DNA from: an uncultured Rhodocyclaceae bacterium
GTDB lineage: Bacteria; Pseudomonadota; Gammaproteobacteria; Burkholderiales; Rhodocyclaceae
DNA: 64,000 nucleotides
Direction of reading: 5' to 3'
NCBI GenBank assembly: GCA_907163075.1
Contig: CAJQTY010000001.1
Coordinates: forward strand, 1,984,001-2,048,000
Part shown: piece after piece, positions 49,716 to 59,520 of the stretch
How positions within the stretch are numbered: position 1 is the stretch's first letter
Layout: the number at the start of each line of letters is the position of its first letter
The notes under the pieces: model-generated
The model's input: the letters and a program-made list of their open reading frames with translations, nothing else
Databases searched by the model: none
Told to the model about the DNA's origin: nothing
Translations under genes and position numbers: made by a program

Positions 49716-50330
49716 GTGAAAATCGTTTGCCTCGACCTTGAGGGTGTGCTCGTTCCCGAAATCTGGATCACCTTCTCGGAACGCACCGGAATTCCGGAGT
49801 TGCGCCGGACGACGCGCGACGAGCCAAACTACGATACGCTGATGAAGTACCGCCTCGGCATTCTTTCGGAACACGGACTCGGCTTGCCGGACATCCAGAA
49901 AGTAATTTGCGAGATGGGGCCGATGCCCGGCGCACGCGCCTTCCTCGACAAGCTGCGCGAGGATTACGAGGTCATCATTCTGTCCGACACCTTCTACGAA
50001 TTCGCCCACCCGCTGATGCGTCAGCTGGCCTGGCCGACGCTGTTCTGCCACAGCCTGGAAACCGACGTCAATGGCGTGCTGGTCAATTATCACCTGCGCA
50101 TGCCCGAGCAGAAGCGCGAGGCCGTCAAACGCTTCAAGGAGATGAATTTCACGGTGGTTGCCGCCGGCGATTCCTACAATGATACGGCGATGCTCGGTGA
50201 AGCCGATGCCGGCATTCTCTTTCACCCTCCCGAGAACGTGGTCCGCCAGTTTCCGCAATACCCGGTAACGCTCAACTATGACGAACTGCGCGCGGAAATC
50301 GACAAGGCCTTTGCCCGCGTTCAGGGTTAA
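49716..50330 (+). CDS. thrH: Bifunctional phosphoserine phosphatase / homoserine phosphotransferase
   Basis: 204 residues of the HAD superfamily, close to Pseudomonas ThrH: CLDLEGVLVPEIWI with catalytic aspartate 7, the SDTFYEFAHPLMRQL block, and GDSYNDTAML with metal ligands. ThrH removes phosphate from phosphoserine and can pass it to homoserine, linking serine and threonine synthesis. Starts with ATG (a codon reading GTG just before is not used). It is followed nine bases later by purU, which fits a one-carbon / serine grouping. Confidence 0.92.
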   Translation: MKIVCLDLEGVLVPEIWITFSERTGIPELRRTTRDEPNYDTLMKYRLGILSEHGLGLPDIQKVICEMGPMPGARAFLDKLREDYEVIILSDTFYEFAHPLMRQLAWPTLFCHSLETDVNGVLVNYHLRMPEQKREAVKRFKEMNFTVVAAGDSYNDTAMLGEADAGILFHPPENVVRQFPQYPVTLNYDELRAEIDKAFARVQG

Positions 50331-50339
50331 GCGAAAAAC

Positions 50340-51215
50340 ATGCACGCCAAACGCTATTTCACGCTGTCCGCCTCCTGCCCTGACCGGGTCGGCATCATCG
50401 CCCGCGTCTCCGGTTTTGTCGCCGAACACAAGGGCTGGATTCTCGAGTCGAGCTATCATTCCGACGACGATAACGACAGCAACGGCGCCAGCCGCTATTT
50501 CATGCGCCTTGAGGTAAAGGCCGATTCGCTGCCGTTCCACCTGGCCGAGTTCCGCGAGCGCTTCCGCCCGATTGCCGAAGAAATGCAGATGACGTGGAAG
50601 ATCAGCGATTCGGCGGTGAAAAAGCGCGTGGTCATTTTCGTCAGCAAGCAGGAACACTGCCTCTACGACCTGCTGGCGCGCTGGCAGTCAAAGGAACTCG
50701 ACATCGAGATTCCGTGCATCATTTCCAATCACGACACCTTCAAGGGCTTCGTCGAGTGGCACGGCATTCCCTTCCACCACGTGCCGGTCAATCCGGACAA
50801 CAAGGAAGCGGCCTACGCCGAAATGCACCGCCTGTTCGAGGAGGTCAAGGGCGACACGATGGTCCTGGCGCGCTACATGCAGATCATCCCGCCGGCGATG
50901 TGCGCTGCCTACCCTGGCCAGATCATCAACATCCACCACTCCTTCCTGCCCAGCTTCGTCGGCGCCAAGCCCTACCACCAGGCCTACCAACGCGGCGTCA
51001 AGCTGATCGGCGCGACCTGCCACTACGTCACCAGCGAACTCGACCAAGGTCCGATCATCGAGCAGGACGTGATCCGCATCGATCACTCCGATTCGGTCGA
51101 GGACATGGTGCGCTACGGCAAGGACATCGAAAAAGCCGTTCTCGCCCGCGGCCTGCGCTACCACCTGGAAGACCGGGTGCTGGCGCACGGCAACAAGACG
51201 GTCGTTTTCCGTTAG
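50340..51215 (+). CDS. purU: Formyltetrahydrofolate deformylase
   Basis: Hydrolyses 10-formyl-THF to formate and THF, balancing one-carbon pools. The 291 residues comprise an N-terminal ACT domain (about 5-85; SCPDRVGIIARVSGFVAEHKGWI) and a C-terminal formyltransferase-like domain. The latter has IPCIISNHDTF, the catalytic NIHHSFLPSFVGAKPYHQA (N, H) and GATCHYVTSELDQGPIIEQD with the catalytic aspartate. The end is ARGLRYHLEDRVL. Directly downstream of thrH and probably co-transcribed. Confidence 0.95.
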   Translation: MHAKRYFTLSASCPDRVGIIARVSGFVAEHKGWILESSYHSDDDNDSNGASRYFMRLEVKADSLPFHLAEFRERFRPIAEEMQMTWKISDSAVKKRVVIFVSKQEHCLYDLLARWQSKELDIEIPCIISNHDTFKGFVEWHGIPFHHVPVNPDNKEAAYAEMHRLFEEVKGDTMVLARYMQIIPPAMCAAYPGQIINIHHSFLPSFVGAKPYHQAYQRGVKLIGATCHYVTSELDQGPIIEQDVIRIDHSDSVEDMVRYGKDIEKAVLARGLRYHLEDRVLAHGNKTVVFR

Positions 51216-51236
51216 CTTGCGGGCGTTTGATATAAA

Positions 51237-51329
51237 GCGAACCACCAAAGCAGCAAGGACACAAAGTTGCACCAAGAGCGAATCTTGAATTTCTTGCCTC
51301 TTGGTGAACCTGGTGTCTTGGTGGTTCGC
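51237..51329. repeat. 93-bp nested inverted repeat between purU and the ABC-F gene
   Basis: The outer arms GCGAACCACCAA (51237-51248) and TTGGTGGTTCGC (51318-51329) are perfect 12-bp complements. Within them CACCAAGAG and CTCTTGGTG (51298-51306) form a second perfect 9-bp pair. The core is A+T-rich. Similar CACCAAGA/CTTGGTGTC elements are common between genes in proteobacteria. It could form a long hairpin ending the purU transcript, since TTTTCC follows. Confidence 0.65.
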
Positions 51330-51379
51330 GGTTTTCCTTCTCCAAACCCACACACGGCAATCGACTGGAGTTTTCGCGC

Positions 51380-53317
<1,938 letters not shown>

Positions 53318-53408
53318 TTTTTTCGCATCGGCATGGTGTGCCTGCCAAGAACCGTCTTTACCGTGGAAGAATGGCACCGTGTCCACGCCCGAAATCAAAA
53401 CGTGGCGC

Positions 53409-54431
53409 TCAAGGTATCGCAGGCAGGCTCAGAATCTCGACGCAAACCGGGTTGTCACCCGTGACATGACTGTGGCCGGCGGTCGGCAGACCGGTGGACG
53501 GATTCAGCGAGTAAACGGTCAACCGGCCGGAGAGTTCGCCGGCAGCGACCAGCCAGCGCCCGGAAGGATCAATGCCCATGCCACGCGGCTGCGTTTCGGT
53601 CGGGTAGTGACCGAACAGCGATAGCTGGCCGCTCGGCAGATCAACCGCAAACACGGCAATGACACTCGCCGTGCGCTCCGTGGCATACAGGAAGCGGCCG
53701 TCGGGCGTGACGCGCAACTCGGCCGCCCACGGCTTGCCGGTAAAGCCGTGCGGCAGCATGCTGATCGACTGCTTCAGCGCCAGGCTGCCGGCGCCGGCGT
53801 CAAAAGCGAAAACATCGATACTGCCGTCGAGTTCGTTCAGGCAATGCACATGCCGGTTATCCGGAGAAAAGACCAGATGGCGCGGGCCGCTGCCCTGGCG
53901 CACCGGAGTCATGGCCGGCGCGTTCGCCGTCAGGCGGCCATCGTCGCCCAGGCGGTAGGAGCGGATCGCGTCGGCGCCGAGCATCGGCACCAGCAGCCAG
54001 CGGTTGCTGGCGTCCGTCAGCGCCGCATGGCAGCGCGGCAAATCCGTTTCCACCTGGCTAGCGGCGAGCGGTGCGCCACGTGCGTCAAGCGGGAAGACGG
54101 CCAGGCTGTTGTCGCCGTAGGACGCGGAAAAGACGAAGCGCATGGCCTGATCGCAGGCGACATAAGTGGGGCCGGCCGGAGCCGGCGCGCTGCCCAGCGG
54201 AGCCAGTTCGCCGCTGCCGGAATCAATGCCAAGTGCCAGGATGGCGTTTTCCGCGCGCAAGCCGGCATAAAGCCTGCGCCCGTCCGGGCTCAACTTCAGC
54301 GGCGACGGCGCGCCGGACGTGGCGAGGCGCTGGCGCAACCGGACTTCGCCGGAGTTCGTATCGAGGGCAAAAACATCTATTTCCCGGCTTTCGGCGCAGG
54401 AAACGTAAACAATGGCTTGAGTCATGATCAT
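53409..54431 (-). CDS. Lactonase family protein (6-phosphogluconolactonase-type beta-propeller)
   Basis: 340 residues of the seven-bladed Lactonase (Pgl/YbhE) fold. It has repeated blades of the type PLKLSPDGRRLYAGL, GPRHLVFSPDNRHVHCLNELDGSI, ELRVTPDGRFLYATERTASVI and PRGMGIDPSGRWLVAAGE. YbhE hydrolyses 6-phosphogluconolactone; others act on other lactones. No signal peptide. The start could be the ATG at 54431 or that at 54425. It is convergent with yheS and divergent from the arginase gene. Confidence 0.82.
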   Translation of the reverse strand: MIMTQAIVYVSCAESREIDVFALDTNSGEVRLRQRLATSGAPSPLKLSPDGRRLYAGLRAENAILALGIDSGSGELAPLGSAPAPAGPTYVACDQAMRFVFSASYGDNSLAVFPLDARGAPLAASQVETDLPRCHAALTDASNRWLLVPMLGADAIRSYRLGDDGRLTANAPAMTPVRQGSGPRHLVFSPDNRHVHCLNELDGSIDVFAFDAGAGSLALKQSISMLPHGFTGKPWAAELRVTPDGRFLYATERTASVIAVFAVDLPSGQLSLFGHYPTETQPRGMGIDPSGRWLVAAGELSGRLTVYSLNPSTGLPTAGHSHVTGDNPVCVEILSLPAIP

Positions 54432-54548
54432 TTGGCCTTGAAAGAGTTGGGAACGAAGACCGCCGGCGCTTCAGTCGACAGTGTGTACGAGAAATGGATA
54501 CACTCGCCAGCATTTCTTATCCTCTTTTCAAGGCAGGAATCCGAACAC

Positions 54549-55502
54549 ATGGTCAAGCACGGGGTAAGCCTCATTGGCGCGCCAACCGACATCGGCGCCG
54601 GCATGCTGGGCGCCCGCATGGGGCCCGAAGCCCTGCGCGTGGCGGGCATTTCCAACGCCATCGCGCAGTTCGGCTTCGACGTCAGGGATTGCGGCAATCT
54701 CAGCGGGCCGCCCAATCCGTGGCAAGCCGCCGTGAACGGTTTCCGGCATCTGCCCGAAGTCGTGCGCTGGAATCAATTGCTGCACGCGGCGGTATACCAG
54801 GAACTCCAGGACGACCGTCTGCCGCTGCTACTCGGCGGTGATCACTGCCTGGGCATCGGTTCGATCAGCGCCGTCGCCCGCCATTGCCGCGAACGTGGCC
54901 GCAAACTGCGCGTGCTGTGGTTCGACGCCCATGCCGACTTCAACACGGCGACGCTGACGCCGAGCGGTAATCTCCACGGCATGCCGGTCGCCTGCCTTTG
55001 TGGCCATGGCCCGCAGGCGCTGATCGAACTGGGCGGACAGGTGCCGGCGCTCAATCCGAAGGATATTCGCCAGATCGGCATCCGCAGCGTCGACGAAGGC
55101 GAAAAGCGCGTGGTGCACGACATCGGCATCGAGGTCTTCGACATGCGCTACATCGACGAGATGGGCATGCGCCACGCCATGGAACTGGCGCTCGCCCTGA
55201 TCGGCGCGGATACCCATCTGCACGTCAGCCTGGACGTCGACTTTCTCGACCCGGACATCGCGCCGGGCGTCGGCACCGCGGTGCGCGGCGGCCCGACCTA
55301 CCGCGAAGCCCAGTTGTGCATGGAAATGATCGCCGACACCGGGCGGCTGGCTTCACTCGACGTGGTTGAACTCAATCCCGCCCTCGACGTGCGCAACCAG
55401 ACGGCGGAACTGGCCGTCGACCTGATCGAGAGCCTGTTCGGCAAAAGCACACTGATGCGCAAGCCGGCAGCGACGCCACCGCCGCGCCACAACAGTCGAT
55501 AG
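54549..55502 (+). CDS. rocF: Arginase family protein, probable arginase
   Basis: 317 residues of the ureohydrolase fold. The manganese ligands are in GGDHCLG, FDAHADFNT and SLDVDFLDPDIAPG; the GNLHGMPVA and ELNPALD blocks are arginase-like. The usual serine after GGDH is cysteine here, though the metal-binding histidine is kept. The start at 54549 is chosen from the family alignment; the reading frame stays open upstream only as the antisense of the lactonase gene. Expected reaction: arginine to ornithine plus urea. No urease or arginine operon lies nearby. Confidence 0.85.
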   Translation: MVKHGVSLIGAPTDIGAGMLGARMGPEALRVAGISNAIAQFGFDVRDCGNLSGPPNPWQAAVNGFRHLPEVVRWNQLLHAAVYQELQDDRLPLLLGGDHCLGIGSISAVARHCRERGRKLRVLWFDAHADFNTATLTPSGNLHGMPVACLCGHGPQALIELGGQVPALNPKDIRQIGIRSVDEGEKRVVHDIGIEVFDMRYIDEMGMRHAMELALALIGADTHLHVSLDVDFLDPDIAPGVGTAVRGGPTYREAQLCMEMIADTGRLASLDVVELNPALDVRNQTAELAVDLIESLFGKSTLMRKPAATPPPRHNSR

Positions 55503-55658
55503 GCGACGGTGCCGCGACCGGCAGCTAGGCCGGAAAGATCTCATGTACCGGGGGCGACAACAACGCCCGAGCCTCGGCACCAGCCCGGATGACATGCAAG
55601 AACACGCGCCACGGAGGCGACCAGGCGCCGCACCAGCCAAGGACGACGGCTACCCTCG

Positions 55659-56393
55659 TCAAACGGGAACAGCAGCGGACGTGTAGTAATCGCCACTGCT
55701 TTGCTGGCCCCAGGACAGTTTCTCGGTCGGCGGACTGGTAAAGCGGTCCAGATTCTGATGCAGGAGAACCGCCGGCGCGTCGACGCGCGGGCACTGCCTG
55801 ACGCCGCCAAGCTGTTTGAAGTCCAGAAAACGCTTGTAGTAGCCCGCGTGGCGCGGATTGACTTCGATCACCGCATCGCTGGCGCCAAAGACATTCATGG
55901 CGTACTGGTAGGCCGAATGGATCAGTGACGTCAGCAAGTCTTTGGAGCTGAAATCCGGGTCCACCGCCAGCCTCGACACCTCGCAGACGACCCGACCCGG
56001 GCGGCGCAGGGTCGCGATCTCCGGGGAATAAAGCTCATCGGCCAGGAGGCCTGAAGTGGAGTCCCGACCGACCGTCAGGGTAGCCACCACCTCGTCAAAC
56101 TGCCAGGCGGCCAGGATCACCCGGTTCGGGTCGTCCATCAACTGCTTGGGGCTCTCGGTCTTGATGTTGTAGCCGCGCCAGGAGTACATCCGGCGCACCA
56201 GCATGCTGGCATGGCCATAGTCATGCTGGGTTTGCACTGGACGAATGTTGATTCCGCGCTGGCGCGGCAGGTGGCCCCAGATCGGCCTGAGCGGCGGGAG
56301 CAGCCGATCCTCCACCTTGGCCTGGGGGATGATTTTTTCGTCGATGGATCGACGTGTTGCCGGAAGCCAACCGGCGTTTGTGGCGGTCTGCAT
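55659..56393 (-). CDS. FeeM-like N-acyltransferase (GNAT fold)
   Basis: 244 residues with the core of N-acyl amino acid synthases and exosortase-associated acyltransferases: MLVRRMYSWRGYN, LAAWQFDEVVATLTVGRDS, VCEVSRLAVDPDFSSKDLLTSLIHSAYQYA and IEVNPRHAGYYKRFL. FeeM joins fatty acyl groups from acyl carrier protein to an amino acid such as tyrosine. No membrane segment. It starts 26 bases downstream of the bactofilin gene on the same strand and so lies in the sigma-54 transcript. The product is unknown. Confidence 0.8.
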   Translation of the reverse strand: MQTATNAGWLPATRRSIDEKIIPQAKVEDRLLPPLRPIWGHLPRQRGINIRPVQTQHDYGHASMLVRRMYSWRGYNIKTESPKQLMDDPNRVILAAWQFDEVVATLTVGRDSTSGLLADELYSPEIATLRRPGRVVCEVSRLAVDPDFSSKDLLTSLIHSAYQYAMNVFGASDAVIEVNPRHAGYYKRFLDFKQLGGVRQCPRVDAPAVLLHQNLDRFTSPPTEKLSWGQQSSGDYYTSAAVPV

Positions 56394-56419
56394 AATTGTG
56401 TCCAGTGTGTGTGGAAGTA

Positions 56420-57031
56420 CTACCCGACAGCGGCGCTCAGTTCGACGAACGGCTGTTCAACGAGCGGCTTGGTCTGTGCATTGGTCTTCGCGGAAATTAC
56501 GTTGATTTCCCCGCACAGTTCGCCGCCCTCGTCAATCACCAGTTTACCGTAATGGATTTTACCGCTAACTCGCCCGGTTGCATGAATAATTAACTGGGAA
56601 CGCGCGGTCAACTCGCCCTCGAACGAGCCGTGGATCTCGGCGATATCGATACTGACCTTTCCGGCGAAAGAGCCCTTCTCTGTAATCCGAATGACCCGGC
56701 TGTCCATCGTCGCCTCGACCCGGCCTTCGACTACCAGGGTGTCGCAGTCGAGTATTTCGGCGCCCTTGAGCTTGACATCGGGACCGACAATCAGGCGCGC
56801 GCCGATCACGTTTTCGTTGGTGGGAACGTCCTTGCCGGCGTTCGTCGGAGCGGGTGCCGGAGCATTTGATGCAGTTGCGGAGTTTGCTGGATTCATGGGT
56901 ATCTCTTTGGCGACTGTTACGCCCTTGTCCACAGTGGAGGAGTAGGACTTGGGCGCGGAACCGAGGACGGGCGGTGTATCGCGGGAAGCATTGGGCTCGT
57001 TGCGACCAAAAACGCCGGGTTTATTGAACAT
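56420..57031 (-). CDS. Bactofilin family cytoskeletal protein
   Basis: 203 residues. A disordered N-terminal part (1-80, rich in S, P, A, N) precedes the polymerising beta-helix (about 85-190) with repeating LIVGPDVKLKGAEILDCDTLVVEGRVEA-like turns (VSIDIAEIHGSFEGEL, KIHYGKLVIDEGGELCGEI). The ATG at 57031 has AAGGA eight bases upstream. Bactofilins form filaments at the membrane and place partners such as cell-wall or stalk enzymes. It is first in an operon with the FeeM-like gene, behind the sigma-54 promoter at 57078-57093. Confidence 0.9.
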   Translation of the reverse strand: MFNKPGVFGRNEPNASRDTPPVLGSAPKSYSSTVDKGVTVAKEIPMNPANSATASNAPAPAPTNAGKDVPTNENVIGARLIVGPDVKLKGAEILDCDTLVVEGRVEATMDSRVIRITEKGSFAGKVSIDIAEIHGSFEGELTARSQLIIHATGRVSGKIHYGKLVIDEGGELCGEINVISAKTNAQTKPLVEQPFVELSAAVG

Positions 57032-57077
57032 GCATTTTCCTTCTCGGTGGGCTAAAAACTGACATGGCAGCGATGAA

Positions 57078-57093
57078 AGCCAAATTCGTGCCA
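57078..57093 (-). promoter_or_regulatory. Near-consensus sigma-54 promoter for the bactofilin operon
   Basis: Read on the minus strand, TGGCACGAATTTGGCT matches the consensus TGGCACG-N4-TTGCW at all defined positions but one. GG and GC are separated by exactly ten bases. The predicted transcription start is about 57067, leaving a 36-base leader before the bactofilin ATG. Two TGTC-N10-GACA-type activator sites lie about 75-170 bp upstream, the usual enhancer distance. Confidence 0.75.
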
Positions 57094-57166
57094 AGATAAA
57101 ACTTAGATAAAAAACAAAACACTAAACGAAAATAGTTGATCATTATAAAAGATTTGCACCTAAAGT

Positions 57167-57184
57167 TGTCGGGAAAAAGCGACG
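57167..57184. promoter_or_regulatory. GlrR-like activator site 2
   Basis: TGTCGGGAAAAAGCGACG fits the GlrR motif TGTC-N10-GACA with one mismatch at the last base. It is 66 bp (centre to centre) from the perfect site at 57233 and about 75 bp upstream of the sigma-54 -24 element. Confidence 0.55.
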
Positions 57185-57232
57185 GTCTTGACGAACTATT
57201 TTTAAAAACCGTTCAGGCACAGCGTCTTGCCC

Positions 57233-57250
57233 TGTCGCTAAATGGCGACA
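57233..57250. promoter_or_regulatory. GlrR-like activator site 1 (perfect TGTC-N10-GACA)
   Basis: TGTCGCTAAATGGCGACA has perfect 6-bp arms and matches the E. coli GlrR consensus TGTC-N10-GACA exactly. It lies about 140 bp upstream of the sigma-54 promoter of the bactofilin gene and 250 bp before glrK, whose product controls GlrR. The rest of 57032-57499 is A+T-rich and contains no gene. Confidence 0.65.
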
Positions 57251-57499
57251 TGAAAATAAGTCATTGTTATAGCTGATTTTTTATTTTCTGATCGAGTGCA
57301 TTTTAGGCCTTAAGGGCGACAATTTCCTGTGCAAGACAGCGTGCTGGTGGACTAAACTTGCAGCACCAAAAAAAGTACCGGATCGCCAAGCCGCTAATAA
57401 CACAAGTTCAGACTCGGAAATCCACGGCGGATTTTCTGCCTGCTCTTGTCCCCTTGGAACGCGGGTAATGATTCCTGACCTTCCCGACGACGGACCCAG

Positions 57500-58912
57500 A
57501 TGATTCGAATATCCTTCCGCCAGAGCATGCTGGCAGGATTCCTGCTGATCGCGTTGCTACTGAGCTGGGCAGCGGTGCGCAGCTGGCTGGTGCTCGAACA
57601 GTTTGTCGAGCAAAGCCGACGCGGCAGCGAACAGGCACTGCAGCTGACAGCGTCAATCCAGGAACTCGCCGAACGAACCGTCGACCTCGAACGCAGCACG
57701 CGTCAGTTCATGGTACTCAGCGATCCCGCCCTGCTCGAGCGCTTCGATGCGAACGTGGGCCATTCCCTGGAGGCGATACAACGCCTGGAGGCAATCCCCG
57801 GTGAATCGCTGGGAACACTGCCCGGCGACTGGCGTCAGGCGATCGAGCAACTCAGTCATGGCCTTCACCGCTCGGCGCCGCGCGCCGACTTGCTGCCATT
57901 CTTGAGCCGCCTGACCGAAGTCAATAGCGAACTGGGCAATAGCGGCCAGCGCTGGGTCGACGAACAGCACGCCACGATGATGACCGAACTTGAGCAAGGC
58001 CGCCTGCGCCTGACACGCTTGGTAGCGGCAGCCGTCGGCGGCGCCTTCCTGGTCGCACTGGCCATGAGCTGGTGGCTGTCGCGACCGATCGAAAGCATCG
58101 AGCGCTCGATCGAGCACCTTGGCGAGAGCCGCTTCGACGCGCCGGTAATGGTTCGCGGCCCAGCCGACCTGCGCCGGGTGGGGCGCCGCCTGGACTGGCT
58201 GCGCCGCCGCCTGGGCGAACTGGAAGCAGATCGCGAGCGGACCTTGCGCCACGTTTCGCATGAGCTGAAGACGCCGCTGACGGCCCTGCGCGAAGGCATC
58301 GCCCTGCTCCAGGAGGGAGTGGTCGGATCGCTTGAAGGCTCGCAGCAGGAAGTGGTGGACATTCTGCAGCACAACGTGATGACGCTGCAGGGCCATATCG
58401 AAAGCCTGCTGCGGCTCAATGCCACGTCGCTCGACGCCCGCCAGCTCAGCTACCGGCCGCTGCTGCTGAAGAAGCTGCTGGCCGACGTCGTCCATGGTCG
58501 AGAGCTGCAGATTCAGGCGCGCCGCCTCACTGTACAGCGCGACGCCCCGGCGATTACGCGCCTGCTGGACGGCGAGAAATTGCAGGTGGCGCTCGACAAT
58601 CTGCTCTCCAACGCCATTGATTTCAGCCCCGAAGGCGGGCTGATCCGCCTGGAAGCAACGGTCACCAACGACACATTGTGCATCGCCTGCATCGACCAGG
58701 GGCCCGGAATTGCGAACGAGGATGCGCGGCGCATCTTCGAACCATTTGTCCAGGGCAGCCGCCCCGCGCCGACACCGCGCCAGGGTAGCGGCGTCGGCCT
58801 GTCGATCGTGCGTGAACTGACAGCCGCCATGGGCGGACGGGTACTGCTGGTGCCCAGCTCGGAGAAGGCGCCCGGAGCAAATTTCCGGATTGAGGTACCC
58901 TGTGAACGATAG
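57500..58912 (+). CDS. glrK: Sensor histidine kinase, GlrK (QseE) type
   Basis: 470 residues. TM1 (about 8-26), a periplasmic helical region of about 145 residues, and TM2 (about 172-190) are followed by HAMP. HisKA has RHVSHELKTPLTALREGIALLQEGVVG, matching E. coli GlrK closely. The ATPase has N-box LQVALDNLLSNAIDF, DQGPGI and GSGVGLSIV. It should phosphorylate GlrR, encoded two genes downstream. The order kinase-lipoprotein-regulator is the same as glrK-qseG-glrR. Divergent from the bactofilin operon. Confidence 0.88.
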   Translation: MIRISFRQSMLAGFLLIALLLSWAAVRSWLVLEQFVEQSRRGSEQALQLTASIQELAERTVDLERSTRQFMVLSDPALLERFDANVGHSLEAIQRLEAIPGESLGTLPGDWRQAIEQLSHGLHRSAPRADLLPFLSRLTEVNSELGNSGQRWVDEQHATMMTELEQGRLRLTRLVAAAVGGAFLVALAMSWWLSRPIESIERSIEHLGESRFDAPVMVRGPADLRRVGRRLDWLRRRLGELEADRERTLRHVSHELKTPLTALREGIALLQEGVVGSLEGSQQEVVDILQHNVMTLQGHIESLLRLNATSLDARQLSYRPLLLKKLLADVVHGRELQIQARRLTVQRDAPAITRLLDGEKLQVALDNLLSNAIDFSPEGGLIRLEATVTNDTLCIACIDQGPGIANEDARRIFEPFVQGSRPAPTPRQGSGVGLSIVRELTAAMGGRVLLVPSSEKAPGANFRIEVPCER

Positions 58913-58935
58913 TTTCCACAGGACAGGATAGATAG

Positions 58936-59520
58936 ATGATGGCGTTTCAATTGCGCGGCAACGTGCTCGGCCTGCTTGCCGCTTCCCTGCTTGCCGGATG
59001 CGCGGCGTCGCCGGAAGCAGGGCAGCAGACCGCGCCAATCACGGTGCAGGAAGCCGAGCCGGAGGTAAAAAAAACGGCCAGTGTCGACGAAACGGCGATG
59101 CTGCCGCTGCTCGGCTACATGCAATTGCTGTTGCGCATGTCACCGCCGGAGTTGCTGCGCGAGCGCTCGATGCTGGGGAGCATTCCGCAAACCCCGGCGA
59201 CACAGCTGCGCATGGCGATGCTCCTGGGACAGGCGCGCGGCCCCACGGATCTCGGCAGGGCGCTGGCCTTGCTCGACGGGGTGCTGAAATCGGGCGAGCG
59301 GGCGGCGTCCAGCCTGCACCCCCTGGCCCGGACACTGTCCAGTCAATACAGCGAGCGTCTGAGACTACAGACGCAGAACGAAAAACTGATCCAGCAATTG
59401 AATGAAAGCCTGCGCAAAGGTCTCGAATTACAGGAGAAGCTCGACGCCCTGACCAATATCGAACGCACCCTTCCTGTGGGGCCGAAATCAGGCGAGAACT
59501 CAACCGGAAGCCCGCGATGA
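58936..59520 (+). CDS. qseG: QseG-like outer-membrane lipoprotein
   Basis: 194 residues with a lipoprotein signal (NVLGLLAASLLAGC, lipobox LAGC near residue 22). The mature part is helical, ending in a coiled coil (RLRLQTQNEKLIQQLNESLRKGLELQEKLDAL). In E. coli QseG/YfhG lies between glrK and glrR and interacts with the kinase; the position and general features here are the same although sequence similarity is weak. AGGA precedes the ATG pair. It overlaps glrR by four bases. Confidence 0.75.
   Translation: MMAFQLRGNVLGLLAASLLAGCAASPEAGQQTAPITVQEAEPEVKKTASVDETAMLPLLGYMQLLLRMSPPELLRERSMLGSIPQTPATQLRMAMLLGQARGPTDLGRALALLDGVLKSGERAASSLHPLARTLSSQYSERLRLQTQNEKLIQQLNESLRKGLELQEKLDALTNIERTLPVGPKSGENSTGSPR

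Noticed and set aside
57214-57232. GGCAC...TTGCC, a possible plus-strand sigma-54 promoter for glrK
   Set aside because: GG and GC are separated by 11 instead of 10 bases, a spacing that abolishes sigma-54 recognition.
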